NCBI GenBank assembly: GCA_025370055.1
Contig: CP073041.1
Span: forward strand, 3,596,001-3,660,000
DNA from: Woronichinia naegeliana WA131
GTDB lineage: Bacteria; Cyanobacteriota; Cyanobacteriia; Cyanobacteriales; Microcystaceae
Length of the DNA: 64,000 bases
Direction of reading: 5' to 3'
The notes beneath the pieces are model-generated. The model was not told the origin of the DNA, ran no database searches, and was given only the letters and a program-made list of their open reading frames with translations. The position numbers and the translations under genes were made by a program. Shown piece by piece: positions 45,785-55,463 of the stretch; position 1 is the stretch's first letter; the number at the start of each line of letters is the position of its first letter.

Positions 45785-46588
45785 ATGAAAATTGCTACTT
45801 GGAACGTCAATTCTGTCCGCAGTCGTCAACAACATCTTCTCGACTGGTTAAAAACAAATCCCGTAGATATTTTATGTTTACAGGAAACCAAAGTTGTTGA
45901 TCAAGACTTTCCCAAAACCCCCTTTGAAAACCTTGGCTATCATGTCTATATTTCAGGACAAAAATCTTATAACGGTGTCGCTATTTTTAGTCGTGAACCT
46001 CTACAGGAAATCTCCATTGGTTTTGCTCCTATTTTAGGAGAAGCATTAACCCAAAATTTTGATGAACAAAAACGGGTAATTAGTGGTGTCATTAATGATA
46101 TTCGGATTATTAATCTCTATGTTCCCAATGGCTCAGAGATTGGTAGCGAAAAATATCTTTACAAATTAGCCTGGCTAAAATTACTGAAACAATATTTAAC
46201 TCAACTTAAACAAAGTAATTATCCTGAATTTTGCGTTTGCGGTGATTTTAATATTGCCCCAGAAGATCGTGACATTCATGATCCCAAAGGGAAAGACAGT
46301 CATATTATGGCCTCTCCCCTAGAACGAGAAACGCTTCAGGATATTTTAAGTTTGGGATTAGAGGATGCTTTTCGGAAATTTACCCAAGAAAAAGGACATT
46401 TTAGTTGGTGGGATTATCGTACTGGTGGCTTTCAACGCGATCGCGGTTGGCGAATTGATCATCACTATTTAACCCCTCAACTCTACAAACAGGCTGTCAA
46501 TTGCACCATTGATCGTGAACCCAGAACCTGGGAAAAACCCAGTGATCATACACCTGTCATTGTGGAACTAAATCTTAAGAATCGGTAA
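45785..46588 (+). CDS. xth: Exodeoxyribonuclease III
   Basis: AP endonuclease/3'-exonuclease of base-excision repair. The 267-residue protein reads MKIATWNVNSVRSRQQHLLD, VDILCLQETKV (metal-binding Glu34), RVISGVINDIRIINLYVPNG, CVCGDFNIAPEDRDIHDP (catalytic Asp/Asn), FSWWDYRTGGFQRDRGWRID and the end KPSDHTPVIVELN (catalytic Asp-His). All residues of the EEP-family site are present and the length is normal. Confidence 0.95.
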   Translation: MKIATWNVNSVRSRQQHLLDWLKTNPVDILCLQETKVVDQDFPKTPFENLGYHVYISGQKSYNGVAIFSREPLQEISIGFAPILGEALTQNFDEQKRVISGVINDIRIINLYVPNGSEIGSEKYLYKLAWLKLLKQYLTQLKQSNYPEFCVCGDFNIAPEDRDIHDPKGKDSHIMASPLERETLQDILSLGLEDAFRKFTQEKGHFSWWDYRTGGFQRDRGWRIDHHYLTPQLYKQAVNCTIDREPRTWEKPSDHTPVIVELNLKNR

Positions 46589-46713
46589 AAAATAGGTTAT
46601 CAAAAAATTAAGTTTATTAAATATCAAAAATTAACGAGGTTTTTATAAAATCTTAACATTTATCGCCTATGGTATTGGGCAATGTTCCATCACCATGAGG
46701 TTAGAAATTCGCC

Positions 46714-47250
46714 TTGCTAATAATCTCCCTATTTGTGCTGAAAATTTTTGGAGTTGCCATTCTACTCCTTTTCATTGGAGACTTTCTTTCGACCTTTTTG
46801 TATCATGTGCCAGAACATATTTTTGGAAAGTTTCATTCCCTGGTTCACCACAGCAGTAATCGCAGTTTTCTACACTATGCGGTATTAACCCGCAATCCCC
46901 TCGTTTTACTGGACGGTATTTTAGGCGCACTGCCCTATTTTGTTTTTGTTCCTTGGCTATGGCAAATTTCCCCCTTAGGCACTATTTTGGGCTTGATTTT
47001 AGGAGAATTTCACGTTGTTTGGCGACACGTTTCTGTAATTAAATGGCAAACACCAAAACCCATTTTTCAACTTTGTGAAATACTACAGATCACCACCCCA
47101 GAAAGACATTGGCGACACCATCAAGATGCCAGAGCCGCCTTTGGGGATATTTTTAACTTTTTGGATTATCCTGCCCAAATTTGGTTTAAATTTTTACTAT
47201 CCATGAAATTCAAATGGCGGCACACCTGGAAATCTGTTGTCAACCCATAA
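46714..47250 (+). CDS. Membrane fatty-acid-hydroxylase-like protein
   Basis: The 178-residue protein has two to three hydrophobic helices (LFVLKIFGVAILLLFIGDFL, PLGTILGLILGEFHVVW) and histidine clusters HVPEH, FHSLVHHSSNRSF, FHVVWRHVS and RHWRHHQDARAAFGD, the di-iron ligand style of the fatty acid hydroxylase/sterol desaturase superfamily. The likely start is TTG at 46714, since no ATG fits the frame nearby. The substrate is unknown; carotenoid or lipid hydroxylation are options. Confidence 0.82.
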   Translation: MLIISLFVLKIFGVAILLLFIGDFLSTFLYHVPEHIFGKFHSLVHHSSNRSFLHYAVLTRNPLVLLDGILGALPYFVFVPWLWQISPLGTILGLILGEFHVVWRHVSVIKWQTPKPIFQLCEILQITTPERHWRHHQDARAAFGDIFNFLDYPAQIWFKFLLSMKFKWRHTWKSVVNP

Positions 47251-47251
47251 A

Positions 47252-48091
47252 TTAGGATAACCAGAGCATGGGATCAAGTTGATAATATTGTTTAAGAATT
47301 TGATAAAGTTCGGGATGGTGTTGTTGCAGAGCCGCAGCATTTTCCAGAAAAGTTTCTGTAATCACCGCAAAAAATTCGGCTGGGTTAGTCGCTCCGTAGG
47401 GATCAATAATTGTTTTTAACCCATGCTCTAATTGACTCAATAATTGTTGATATTCTTGGCTACAAACCCTTGCCCATTGTTGGTAGTCAGTTTGGGTACG
47501 CAGTTTTGGAACACCATCGGCTTGATCTAATTGATGAGCAAATTCGTGAAAAATGAGATTATGGCCATCTTGCCAATCGTCTAAATCTCGACAGATCGTT
47601 TCCCAAGCTAAAACCACTTGCCCCTGTTTCCCCCAGGATTCTCCACTGACAATTAACGATTGTTCTTCGACTAAATATTCATCGATCGCGGCGGGTCGTT
47701 TAACCTGGAAAATTTGAGGATAGACTAGAATCGTGTTGAGTTGAGGATAATGGCCATCGGGCTGATTAAGGGAAAGTAAACAGGCTTGGGCCGCAATCAC
47801 TAAACGCATTTCCTCGGTAATCACTAAACCCTGACAGCCAATAAATTGTTTAGTATTTAAGAAGATTTGGATTTTTCCCTGTAGCCGTTGCTGAAGTGGT
47901 TGGGGTAAATGAGAATAAAGGGGCGATCGCGTTTCTAGGATTTCTTGCCAAAGTGGTGAAAAAGGGGTTTTGGTAATTTGTTGGTGATAATAATGGATTA
48001 AGAAGGGGTGACCCCAAATATAAATAATAACGAGTAACAATAAGAGAAATAGGATTAAACTAGGGAGCATCTTAAGGGACATCCTTCTCAA
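47252..48091 (-). CDS. MtfA-like zinc metallopeptidase (M90 type)
   Basis: The 279-residue protein has an N-terminal membrane helix (LPSLILFLLLLLVIIYIWGH) and FIGCQGLVITEEMRLVIAAQ, VLAWETICRDLDDWQDGHNL and the zinc site IFHEFAHQLDQADG (HExxH), with a downstream Glu in NPAEFFAVITETFLE as probable third ligand. MtfA relatives control sugar uptake regulators in enterobacteria; here the target is unknown. The start could be the later Met (MSLKMLPS). It is convergent with the hydroxylase-like gene, one base apart. Confidence 0.88.
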   Translation of the reverse strand: MRRMSLKMLPSLILFLLLLLVIIYIWGHPFLIHYYHQQITKTPFSPLWQEILETRSPLYSHLPQPLQQRLQGKIQIFLNTKQFIGCQGLVITEEMRLVIAAQACLLSLNQPDGHYPQLNTILVYPQIFQVKRPAAIDEYLVEEQSLIVSGESWGKQGQVVLAWETICRDLDDWQDGHNLIFHEFAHQLDQADGVPKLRTQTDYQQWARVCSQEYQQLLSQLEHGLKTIIDPYGATNPAEFFAVITETFLENAAALQQHHPELYQILKQYYQLDPMLWLS

Positions 48092-48165
48092 AAATATTCA
48101 ATAAAAATATCCAATTTTTTTTGTAATTGGGATGAAAATTTAGGTAAAACTAACCCAGAACTAAA

Positions 48166-49677
48166 CTAGCCCAGAAATAATTTATAAGCTGGATTTTGAC
48201 TTTCATCCCAGTAAGGATAGCCTAACCCCTCTAAAAAGTCTTGCCATTGTCCTCGTTCATCAGGGGGAACCTGCATTCCCACCACAATTCGACCTGAATC
48301 GGCTCCGTGATTGCGATAATGAAACAGGCTAATATTCCAGTTGGGACTCATACTTTTCAAAAACTTCATTAGTGCCCCTGGTCGTTCAGGAAATTCAAAA
48401 CGGTAGAGTAATTCATGATCCGCTAAAGGAGATCGCCCCCCCACCATGTGACGTAGGTGAAGTTTGGTTAATTCATCATCGGTTAAATCAAGAGTATTAA
48501 ACCCATTTTTAACAAAAGTTTCCACCATGCGTGTAGCATCACTGCGATTCTGAATCTGTACTCCCACAAAAATATGGGCAATTTGGGAATCAGCAATACG
48601 ATAACTAAATTCTGTCAAGTTATTTTTGCCTAAACATTCACAAAATTTGCGTAAACTCCCCTGGGCTTCGGGAATCGTGACTGCAAAAATGGCTTCTCGT
48701 CGTTCTCCATATTCCGCCCGTTCCACCACAAAACGCAGACGGTCAAAGTTCATGTTGGCCCCACAAGCCACCGCAATTAAGGTCTTGTCGGTAATTTGTT
48801 CCCGTTCTACATAAGCTTTCATGCCAGCGATCGCCAAGGCTCCGGCGGGTTCCAAAATAGAGCGAGTATCCTCAAAAACATCCTTAATGGCTGCACAAAT
48901 ATCATCCGTATCCGCCAAAATGACTTCATCCACATATTGCTGACAAAGGGGAAAAGTCTGATCCCCCACTTCTCGTACGGCTACCCCATCCGCAAACAGC
49001 CCTACCTGCTCTAACTTGACCCGATGACCAGCCTTCAGGGACAAATACATGGCATTGGCATCCACTGGTTCTACCCCAATAATCTTAACTTCGGGATATA
49101 GCCGCTTCACATAGGCAGCAATACCGGCAATTAAGCCTCCACCCCCGATCGCCACAAAAATAGCGTGAATAGGTTGCTGATACTGGCGCAAAATTTCCAT
49201 GCCAATGGTTCCCTGACCGGCAATCACATCGGGATCATTAAAGGGGTGAATAAAGGTTAAACCCTTTTCCTGCTCCAATTGGCGGGCATAGAGATAGGCA
49301 TCATCATAGGTATCTCCGTGCAACACCACCACACCGCCCCTGGCTTTAACCGCCTCAATCTTCACCTGGGGAGTGGTCGTCGGCATCACAATAATTGCTT
49401 GAGTTCCCAATCGAGAGGCTCCCAAGGCCACACCCTGGGCATGGTTGCCGGCTGAAGCTGCAATGACCCCTTGTTTGAGTAACTCCTGGGACAAATGGGC
49501 CATTTTATTGTAGGCTCCTCGCAGTTTGAAGGAAAAGACCGATTGCAGATCTTCCCGTTTGAGGTAAACCCGATTATCAAGGCGAGTGGATAGATTAGGT
49601 GCGTAATCTAGAGGCGTTTCGATCGCCACATCATAGACACGAGCTTTGAGGATACGTTCAAGGTAATGGTCGGGCAT
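48166..49677 (-). CDS. ilvA: Threonine ammonia-lyase, biosynthetic
   Basis: Converts threonine to 2-oxobutanoate, the first step of isoleucine synthesis. The 503-residue enzyme has the PLP lysine in SVFSFKLRGAYNKM (K51), AASAGNHAQGVALGASRLGT, VAIGGGGLIAGIAAYVKRLY (phosphate loop) and AVACGANMNFDRLRFV. Two C-terminal ACT-like regulatory domains follow (EAIFAVTIPEAQGSLRKFCE and LLYRFEFPERPGALMKFLKS), the site of isoleucine feedback in the long biosynthetic form. Complete. Confidence 0.95.
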   Translation of the reverse strand: MPDHYLERILKARVYDVAIETPLDYAPNLSTRLDNRVYLKREDLQSVFSFKLRGAYNKMAHLSQELLKQGVIAASAGNHAQGVALGASRLGTQAIIVMPTTTPQVKIEAVKARGGVVVLHGDTYDDAYLYARQLEQEKGLTFIHPFNDPDVIAGQGTIGMEILRQYQQPIHAIFVAIGGGGLIAGIAAYVKRLYPEVKIIGVEPVDANAMYLSLKAGHRVKLEQVGLFADGVAVREVGDQTFPLCQQYVDEVILADTDDICAAIKDVFEDTRSILEPAGALAIAGMKAYVEREQITDKTLIAVACGANMNFDRLRFVVERAEYGERREAIFAVTIPEAQGSLRKFCECLGKNNLTEFSYRIADSQIAHIFVGVQIQNRSDATRMVETFVKNGFNTLDLTDDELTKLHLRHMVGGRSPLADHELLYRFEFPERPGALMKFLKSMSPNWNISLFHYRNHGADSGRIVVGMQVPPDERGQWQDFLEGLGYPYWDESQNPAYKLFLG

Positions 49678-49680
49678 GGT

Positions 49681-49735
49681 TGGAAGGGAGATGGGGAGAT
49701 GGGGAGACGGGGAGATGGGGGAGACGGGGAAGATT
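49681..49735. repeat. Purine-rich GGGGAGAT/GGGGAGAC tandem tract
   Basis: Five to six imperfect 8-9 bp units (GGGGAGATG, GGGGAGACG) lie just upstream of ilvA on its coding-strand complement. Such tracts are frequent between genes in Microcystis-like genomes and may vary in length. Confidence 0.75.
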
Positions 49736-49855
49736 GGTTTCTTAATTAATCTTACTTTTGCGGATGTCGATAATGAACGGATTCCAGGACAAAGGATATG
49801 TCACAGTGAAGATGCCATCTGTTTCTATTCTCAAAAAGCGTAATCGCGATCGCCT

Positions 49856-50608
49856 ATGTGCCGTTTGCTAGGGTATTTGGGAAAACCCATTCAACTTGAT
49901 CGACTTCTCTATCAGCCAGAACACTCCCTGGTTGTACAAAGTTATCAGCCGAAGGAAATGACGGCGGGTTTATTAAATGCTGATGGTTTTGGTCTGGGCT
50001 GGTATGGACAAGATCAGCAATCCTATCTCTATAAGAATATTTTGCCCATTTGGAATGATATTAATTTGCCCCATCTCAGTCGCTACATTGAGTCGGGTTG
50101 CTGGCTGAGTTATGTCCGTAGTGCGACACCACCGTTGGCGGTAGATTTAAGCAATTGTCAGCCCTTTAGTCAACAAAATTTGTTATTTATTCATAATGGT
50201 TTTATTAATCATTTCCGAACGACTTTATATCGTCCCATTCGAGAGCTATTAAGTGATCAATGTTATCAGTTTATTCATGGAACAACGGATTCAGAACATA
50301 TTTTTGCGTTGATAATCAATGAATTACAAAAATCGCCCCATCTTTCCCTGTTTAAGGCAGTCGAAAAGGCGATCGCTATTTTAACGGACTTAGCCAAGCA
50401 GAAACATACCTATTTTTCCGCCAATCTGATCATTAGTGATGGTCAGCAGATCGTCGCCTGTCGTTATGCCAATCGTCAACCAGTCCCAAGCCTTTATTGG
50501 TTAAAAAATGATATGGGTTATCCAAACGGAATTATTATTGCTTCTGAACCACTTTTTGAGGGAAATTGGCAAGCTTTTGAAGCGAATAAGATTCTTCAGT
50601 TTAATTAA
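49856..50608 (+). CDS. Class II glutamine amidotransferase, EgtC-like
   Basis: The 250-residue protein has the N-terminal nucleophile [14 protein letters not shown] (Cys2 after Met removal), [53 protein letters not shown] and [17 protein letters not shown], the pattern of EgtC, which removes glutamate in ergothioneine synthesis. No egtA, egtB or egtD lies nearby, so another amidohydrolase role is possible. Full length. Confidence 0.88.
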   Translation: MCRLLGYLGKPIQLDRLLYQPEHSLVVQSYQPKEMTAGLLNADGFGLGWYGQDQQSYLYKNILPIWNDINLPHLSRYIESGCWLSYVRSATPPLAVDLSNCQPFSQQNLLFIHNGFINHFRTTLYRPIRELLSDQCYQFIHGTTDSEHIFALIINELQKSPHLSLFKAVEKAIAILTDLAKQKHTYFSANLIISDGQQIVACRYANRQPVPSLYWLKNDMGYPNGIIIASEPLFEGNWQAFEANKILQFN

Positions 50609-50654
50609 ACCATGTCCATTTTAGGAACTGTAGTTTTTTAGATACATTTCAGGG

Positions 50655-50690
50655 ACAAGTCCCCCTTTTTAAGGGGGATTTAGGGGGATC
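50655..50690. repeat. Hairpin TCCCCCTT-TTT-AAGGGGGA
   Basis: A perfect 8-bp inverted repeat with a 3-base loop (50660-50678) lies ~50 bp after the EgtC-like stop, followed by TTTAGGGGGATC. There is no strong T-run after the stem, so it may be a dispersed palindromic repeat, not a classical terminator. Confidence 0.55.
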
Positions 50691-51155
50691 AAACGCTATT
50701 GTGCAAGAAATCTAGTGAGTCTAAGCAAATTTAAGGTGTTTGAGATTAAGCAGGCTTAGAAACTAGTTTATTAACCAACCATTCCACCATATTGACGCGC
50801 TGATAGGGACGACAGATTGAGGCGATCGCGTCTTGATCTAACTCCACATTTAAGGTACTAATGATATTGCCATAGACAGCATTGCTAGAAAATAACGAAT
50901 CAGTAGTAATATCAAGGCATTGAAGATCAAAAAACTGCTCTTGACTCTGGGGATCAAAATCAATCATTAAACTAGAACCATAACCACAGTCTTTTAAGAT
51001 GGCAAGACAATGTAGGGTTTTTGCTAAGAAATCCTTTGACCAACCCTTCTGACCTTGATTTTTATTGACTCCTCCTCCATATTCAAACATAATTACTTGA
51101 GGCAAAAGTTTAGGGTTAAGTTGCGGTAATTGCTTAATGACATTATATTCCCAAC

Positions 51156-52544
51156 GGGTGTGACCTTTAGTTGATGAAGGAAAAGAAAAGTGTTAACATG
51201 GGATGAAAAGTGACAAAGAGGAAACAATGATGACAGCAAAACTAATTAATGTAGAGGGTTCAAAGATAAAAATAGAACTAACATTAGAACTCAGTCGTTC
51301 AATGTTGGATACAGAAATAAATATTCAAAAAGGCTTAAACGAAGTAGGTTGCATCGCCAGCAAAGAAGCCTTGAAATATTTAGATACAGATGGTTCACCC
51401 TTAAAAATCGGTGAAGAAATCTGGAAGAGTAAGGGAGAGCAACCGAAAGAATATCAAACACCTTATGGTGAGGTTATAGTGAATCGTCATGTATATCAGC
51501 GTTCAGTAGGAGGAAAAACGTATTGCCCCTTAGAAAGAGAAGCAAGGATAATCATAACATCAACGCCATTATTGGCAAAACAGGTATCCTCAAAAATGTC
51601 AGGGATGGCAGGCAAAGAGGTGAAAAATGATTTATTAGAAAATCATGGTAGAAAAGTAGCGCTATCCTATATCCAAAGATTGAGTGAAGCAGTAGGAAGT
51701 GTGGTACAGGCAAAAGAAGAAGCGTGGAGTTATGCCCCGCCCAAGGAGGATAGCCAAATTGCAACAGTGGGAATAGGATTAGATGGAACCTGTATGCTGA
51801 TGTGTGAGGATGGCTACCGTGAAGCAATGGTGGGAACCGTTTCCCTATACGATAGTGAGGGAGAACGTCAACATACAATCTATCTAGGTGCGGCACCAGA
51901 GTATGGAAAAAAGAGTTTTCTAGAAAGATTAGAAAGAGAAATTGAGCGAGCGAAAAACCGTTATCCAGAGGCAACATTGGTCGGGATAGCAGACGGGGCA
52001 GAATCAAATTGGAAGTTTTTAGAAAAGCAAACGGAAGAACAGATATTAGATTTCTATCATGCCTCTGGTTACTTAGGTGCCTTGGCAGAAGCGTTGCATC
52101 CTAATACAGTGTCAAAACAAAAAGAATGGTTGACTGAAAATTGTCGAGAACTCAAGCATGAAAAAGGAAAAGCAGGAGAACTGCTAAATCTGATGAAAGA
52201 AGTCAAAGAAGAAAAAAGTCATTCTAAGAATCTTACCGAGAAACTACAAGCGGCGATTACTTATTACGAGAATCATCAGCATCAAATGGATTATGCTGAA
52301 TACATAGAGAAAAAGTATCCGATTGGTTCAGGTGTTACGGAAGCAGCTTGTAAGACGTTGGTCAAACAACGATTATGTTGTTCAGGGATGCGATGGAAGG
52401 AAAAAGGAGCAGGAATTATTTTGAGCCTACGAGCTTTGGTATTGACCAAGGAACGATGGAGTCAATTTTGGGCAAAACTTGATCAATATGGGTTCCCTGT
52501 AGAACCCTGATTACAACAGCTTTTATCAACTAAAGGTCGCACCC
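51156..52544 (+). mobile_element. ISKra4-family element, copy 3, intact
   Basis: Ends GGGTGTGACCTTTAGTTGAT and (complement) GGGTGCGACCTTTAGTTGAT bound 1389 bp. The perfect 8-bp duplication TTCCCAAC lies at 51148-51155 and 52545-52552. The transposase frame is uninterrupted. It is inserted in an FkbM gene. Confidence 0.95.
51203..52510 (+). CDS. ISKra4-family transposase, intact
   Basis: The 435-residue protein MKSDKEETMMTAKLINVEGS has an N-terminal domain up to ~135, TPYGEVIVNRHVYQRSVGGK and SSKMSGMAGKEVKNDLLENH. The catalytic part has TVGIGLDGTCMLMC (first Asp), TLVGIADGAESNWKFLEKQT (second Asp), ILDFYHASGYLGALAEALHP and KKYPIGSGVTEAACKTLVKQ (Glu), the ISKra4/ISAzo13-type layout. It has no frameshift, unlike the copy at 2577. 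Best candidate for recent activity in this window. Confidence 0.92.
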   Translation: MKSDKEETMMTAKLINVEGSKIKIELTLELSRSMLDTEINIQKGLNEVGCIASKEALKYLDTDGSPLKIGEEIWKSKGEQPKEYQTPYGEVIVNRHVYQRSVGGKTYCPLEREARIIITSTPLLAKQVSSKMSGMAGKEVKNDLLENHGRKVALSYIQRLSEAVGSVVQAKEEAWSYAPPKEDSQIATVGIGLDGTCMLMCEDGYREAMVGTVSLYDSEGERQHTIYLGAAPEYGKKSFLERLEREIERAKNRYPEATLVGIADGAESNWKFLEKQTEEQILDFYHASGYLGALAEALHPNTVSKQKEWLTENCRELKHEKGKAGELLNLMKEVKEEKSHSKNLTEKLQAAITYYENHQHQMDYAEYIEKKYPIGSGVTEAACKTLVKQRLCCSGMRWKEKGAGIILSLRALVLTKERWSQFWAKLDQYGFPVEP

Positions 52545-53025
52545 TTCCCAACCTTCAATATCTAATTTTAAAATGGTAATTTTCTGAGCCTTAATATTCT
52601 CAATAAAAGTGGGTAACGACAGGACAGAGACAGGTTTAAAATTGCGAGAAGAGCCAAACCAATCAGCCGCAAGGGAATTAAAATTATGGTTAAATAAGCC
52701 AGCAAAACTGCCGAGATAGAGAGATTGAATTCCGTCTTGATCCGATAAACAACTTTCAATTAAGGTAATGCCATATTGCTGGCTCAGTTTACGAAGTTTA
52801 TTTACGGGCAACGGCTCAACTGCAATGGTTGGAAACCCTAACTTAGCAAAGATTTCACAGTAAAAGGCAAAAGTGCCAACCCCCACATCAATACAAAGAC
52901 CCGTTCGATCTGAATCAATTTCAGGCAAAAGATAAGCTAACAAAGACTGACAACAAACTTCAACACGCATAGAATTAAGCTGAATGGGTAATTTTAGGAA
53001 AAATAGTGTTAAATTGTTCTAGGTT

Positions 53026-54690
53026 TTAGGAGACTGCGAGGGTGGCAACTACCTTAACACAAAATTCTTCTTCAAAAACCACTTTTTTATAATCTAAATT
53101 CCACAATTCTAAGGCGCAATCATCTTCAGCCTGGGTCGGAAAAAGGTGTAAGTGCAGCTTACGATATTCAGGATCATATTTACAATCCAGGTGTTGAATG
53201 GCTCCTGCTTGACGACGATCTAGGGCAACCGCTATTCTGAGGATAGCACTGATTTGACGAACCATTAAACGGTGTATTTCTGATAATTTCATATAGGATT
53301 CGTGACGTTTTTTGGGTTTACTGCGGCGATGGTAGCGGGCAATATTAGCCATTAATTCTAATTCAATCTCGGTAAAACCCAGGAATTCAGCATTACGAAT
53401 GAGGTAATAGGAATGTTTATGGTGGGCAGAGTGACTGATATAAACGCCACAATTATGTAAAACCGCCGCCGCCCAGAGCCATTCCCGTTCTGTCGCTCCC
53501 CATTGATGCAAAACTCCCTGTAGCTGGTCAAAAATAGAGAGGGAAAACTGGGCTACTCGTTCTCCATAGACCAAATCGACACGATATTTATGGGCAATTT
53601 TCATGACGCTACGTTGACGAATTTCTCCCTGAAAACGCAGGCGATCGCCGATTAATCCATGCGTTAACATCCAATCGACAATGACCCCTTCCCGCAAAGC
53701 ACGTTCGCAGATGGTAATGGTATCTAGATTGAGCATGGTCATGGCTTCGAGCAGAATCACCGCACCCGCGAGGATAATTTCGGCTCGCTTATCGGACAGT
53801 CCAGGGATGGCAAAACGCTGCTCGTAATTGAGAGTCATCAAACGTTTCACCCAGTCCCGTAGATCCTTGCGAGTTAACTGATAGCCCTGGAGAGGATTGG
53901 GGATTTCCCGTTGTTGATTCAGGGCGTTAATAATTCCTAGGGTTTCGATTGTGCCGGAAGTTCCCACTAGTCGCACGGTTTCCCCTGCTTGCAGAGAATG
54001 CCGCAGTTCATCAATGGGCCGTTCCAGCATCCCCCGGATATAGGCCCGTAAACTGACAAATTCTGTCACACTAATCGGATCGGTCTGAATAAAATCACGG
54101 GTGAGACGAACCGCCCCCACTTTAGTGCTACTCAAAAAACGAGGTTCCTGACTATCGGCCAAAATGATTTCGGTAGAACCTCCACCAATGTCAATGATGA
54201 TATGGGGAAGATTCTGGAAGTCCATTCCTGATAGAACACCTAAGTAGATTCTTCTGGCTTCTTCCTGACCTGAAATTAAATCAACCTGTAAACCGACTTC
54301 CGTTTCTATGCGAGCTAGGAATTGGTTGCCGTTCGTGGCTTCCCTGGTGGCACTGGTGGCAACCGCAATAATGTGATCCACTCCCATACTCAGGGCCAGA
54401 TCATGACAGCGTTTTAAGGCGGCGATCGCCCGTTCCATGGCCGATGAGGACAATTCTCCCGTTTTAGTGTCCCTTTCTCCCAGTCGTACCGTATCCTTTT
54501 CCCTGGCTACAATGGTAAACGTGGCTAACATCGGGTCAATACGAACAATGACCATATGAACAGAATTAGTGCCAATATCAATGGCCGCTAACATGCAAGG
54601 GTCAATGAGCCGATTGCTGCCTAGATTAGAGATGGCTGCGATCGAAGTACTAGAATCCAGCATGGTCGGCCTCCAAAGTGTCACCTTCAT
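53026..54690 (-). CDS. ppx: Ppx/GppA-family exopolyphosphatase or guanosine pentaphosphatase
   Basis: The 554-residue enzyme has the ASKHA phosphatase motifs AAIDIGTNSVHMVIVRID, HIIAVATSATREATNGNQFL, LISGQEEARRIYLG, HIIIDIGGGSTEIILADSQE and VRLVGTSGTIETLGI. A C-terminal HD-like helical domain follows (LWAAAVLHNCGVYISHSAHH, HKHSYYLIRNAEFLGFT). It hydrolyses polyphosphate or pppGpp; sequence cannot tell which. The start may be the internal Met at MLDSSTS (54663). Confidence 0.9.
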   Translation of the reverse strand: MKVTLWRPTMLDSSTSIAAISNLGSNRLIDPCMLAAIDIGTNSVHMVIVRIDPMLATFTIVAREKDTVRLGERDTKTGELSSSAMERAIAALKRCHDLALSMGVDHIIAVATSATREATNGNQFLARIETEVGLQVDLISGQEEARRIYLGVLSGMDFQNLPHIIIDIGGGSTEIILADSQEPRFLSSTKVGAVRLTRDFIQTDPISVTEFVSLRAYIRGMLERPIDELRHSLQAGETVRLVGTSGTIETLGIINALNQQREIPNPLQGYQLTRKDLRDWVKRLMTLNYEQRFAIPGLSDKRAEIILAGAVILLEAMTMLNLDTITICERALREGVIVDWMLTHGLIGDRLRFQGEIRQRSVMKIAHKYRVDLVYGERVAQFSLSIFDQLQGVLHQWGATEREWLWAAAVLHNCGVYISHSAHHKHSYYLIRNAEFLGFTEIELELMANIARYHRRSKPKKRHESYMKLSEIHRLMVRQISAILRIAVALDRRQAGAIQHLDCKYDPEYRKLHLHLFPTQAEDDCALELWNLDYKKVVFEEEFCVKVVATLAVS

Positions 54691-55011
54691 GAGTTTCCCC
54701 TAATTTCTGGCTAAAACGAGAAACTCCTTAAAAGAATTTAACCTAAGTGCAGTCATTGCCATTAGGGTTCGAGGTGGAAGTCGTGTTCTAATGTAGTGGC
54801 TCAAGCGTTTTGTCTGTGATAGCTGCAATACTTTCTTGGTGTTAGGGTTGAGCCGTTTGATCCTCTAACCGCCGCTATCTCCTCCTAATTTTTCAAGTTT
54901 GGTATTGCTGTTCGCCGTCGAAGTGTTACACAAAATTTGTAAAAAATTGTTACAATAGGTGCATTCTCTCTGGCCCTATTGCTTTTCATCCAATATTTAA
55001 TCTTTGATGGT
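54691..55011. other. Divergent intergenic region
   Basis: About 320 bp lie between the ppx start and the small gene at 55012. The sequence AAAATTTGTAAAAAATTGTTACAAT near 54935-54958 could hold promoter elements but is unproven. No RNA gene or element end is recognised. Confidence 0.4.
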
Positions 55012-55203
55012 ATGGCTAAAATTTCCCCTATTCTGCAAGTTGGCCTGAGTTGCGCTACTTTTCCCTTGTTGTTAGCTCTAGGAGCTTTACCTTGCTTAAC
55101 AAAGACGTTGGTAGAACTAGGAGAGATGAGTGAAGAGGTTTTTCGTGGCGATCGCCTACCCGTGTTATCTTTCCCAGAGGCTCAAGAAGGGGAAGAAGCC
55201 TAG
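55012..55203 (+). CDS. Small single-span membrane protein
   Basis: The 63-residue protein from ATG 55012 reads MAKISPILQVGLSCATFPLL and LALGALPCLTKTLVELGEMS, with an acidic tail ending EAQEGEEA. It has one hydrophobic helix (~8-30). The upstream TTG start (54979) is less likely. The protein resembles short conserved cyanobacterial proteins without known function. Confidence 0.65.
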   Translation: MAKISPILQVGLSCATFPLLLALGALPCLTKTLVELGEMSEEVFRGDRLPVLSFPEAQEGEEA

Positions 55204-55463
55204 AGCCAGAACCAAGGTCTAGGCAAAATCGCTTTATTTCGATGGTAACTATTATTTTTATTCCGTACATTTACCCTTTTTAAACGCTTCGTTTATTCGC
55301 TATAGTCTTTGACTGTTAAGAAGATCTTAAGGTTTCTCTGTGATCGCCCACTCGCAATTAGGCTAATAACGATATAGCTTAAATCTTTGTTAGATGCGTT
55401 GAAAACCTATCGGGTTATAACGTAGCCCTTAGCATCTTCAATGATCATTTTATTTTTTAGTAT

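Larger units (their letters stand above)
50746..52970 (-). pseudogene. FkbM-family methyltransferase, split by ISKra4
   Basis: The N-terminal part (52970 to 52545) reads GLCIDVGVGTFAFYCEIFAK (SAM-binding), IAVEPLPVNKLRKLSQQYG and ITILKLDIEGWE, the FkbM DxEGxE motif. The C-terminal part (51155 to 50746) continues YNVIKQLPQLNPKLLPQVIM, FEYGGGVNKNQ and ISTLNVELDQDAIASICRPY. Removing the element and one TTCCCAAC restores the frame exactly. The intact protein would be ~270 residues and probably O-methylates a sugar or similar molecule. Inactive as it stands. Confidence 0.9.

Noticed and set aside
49681-49735. Purine-rich GGGGAGA tract as a regulatory element of ilvA
   Set aside because: It is a simple repeat common between genes in such genomes, with nothing linking it to regulation here.
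50655-50690. Hairpin after the EgtC-like gene as a strong terminator
   Set aside because: The stem is not followed by a T-run and similar G/C-run palindromes are generic intergenic repeats in these genomes.
55204-55463. Possible T-box or riboswitch before metG
   Set aside because: No T-box consensus or clear mutually exclusive hairpins are visible, and T-boxes are not expected in cyanobacteria.
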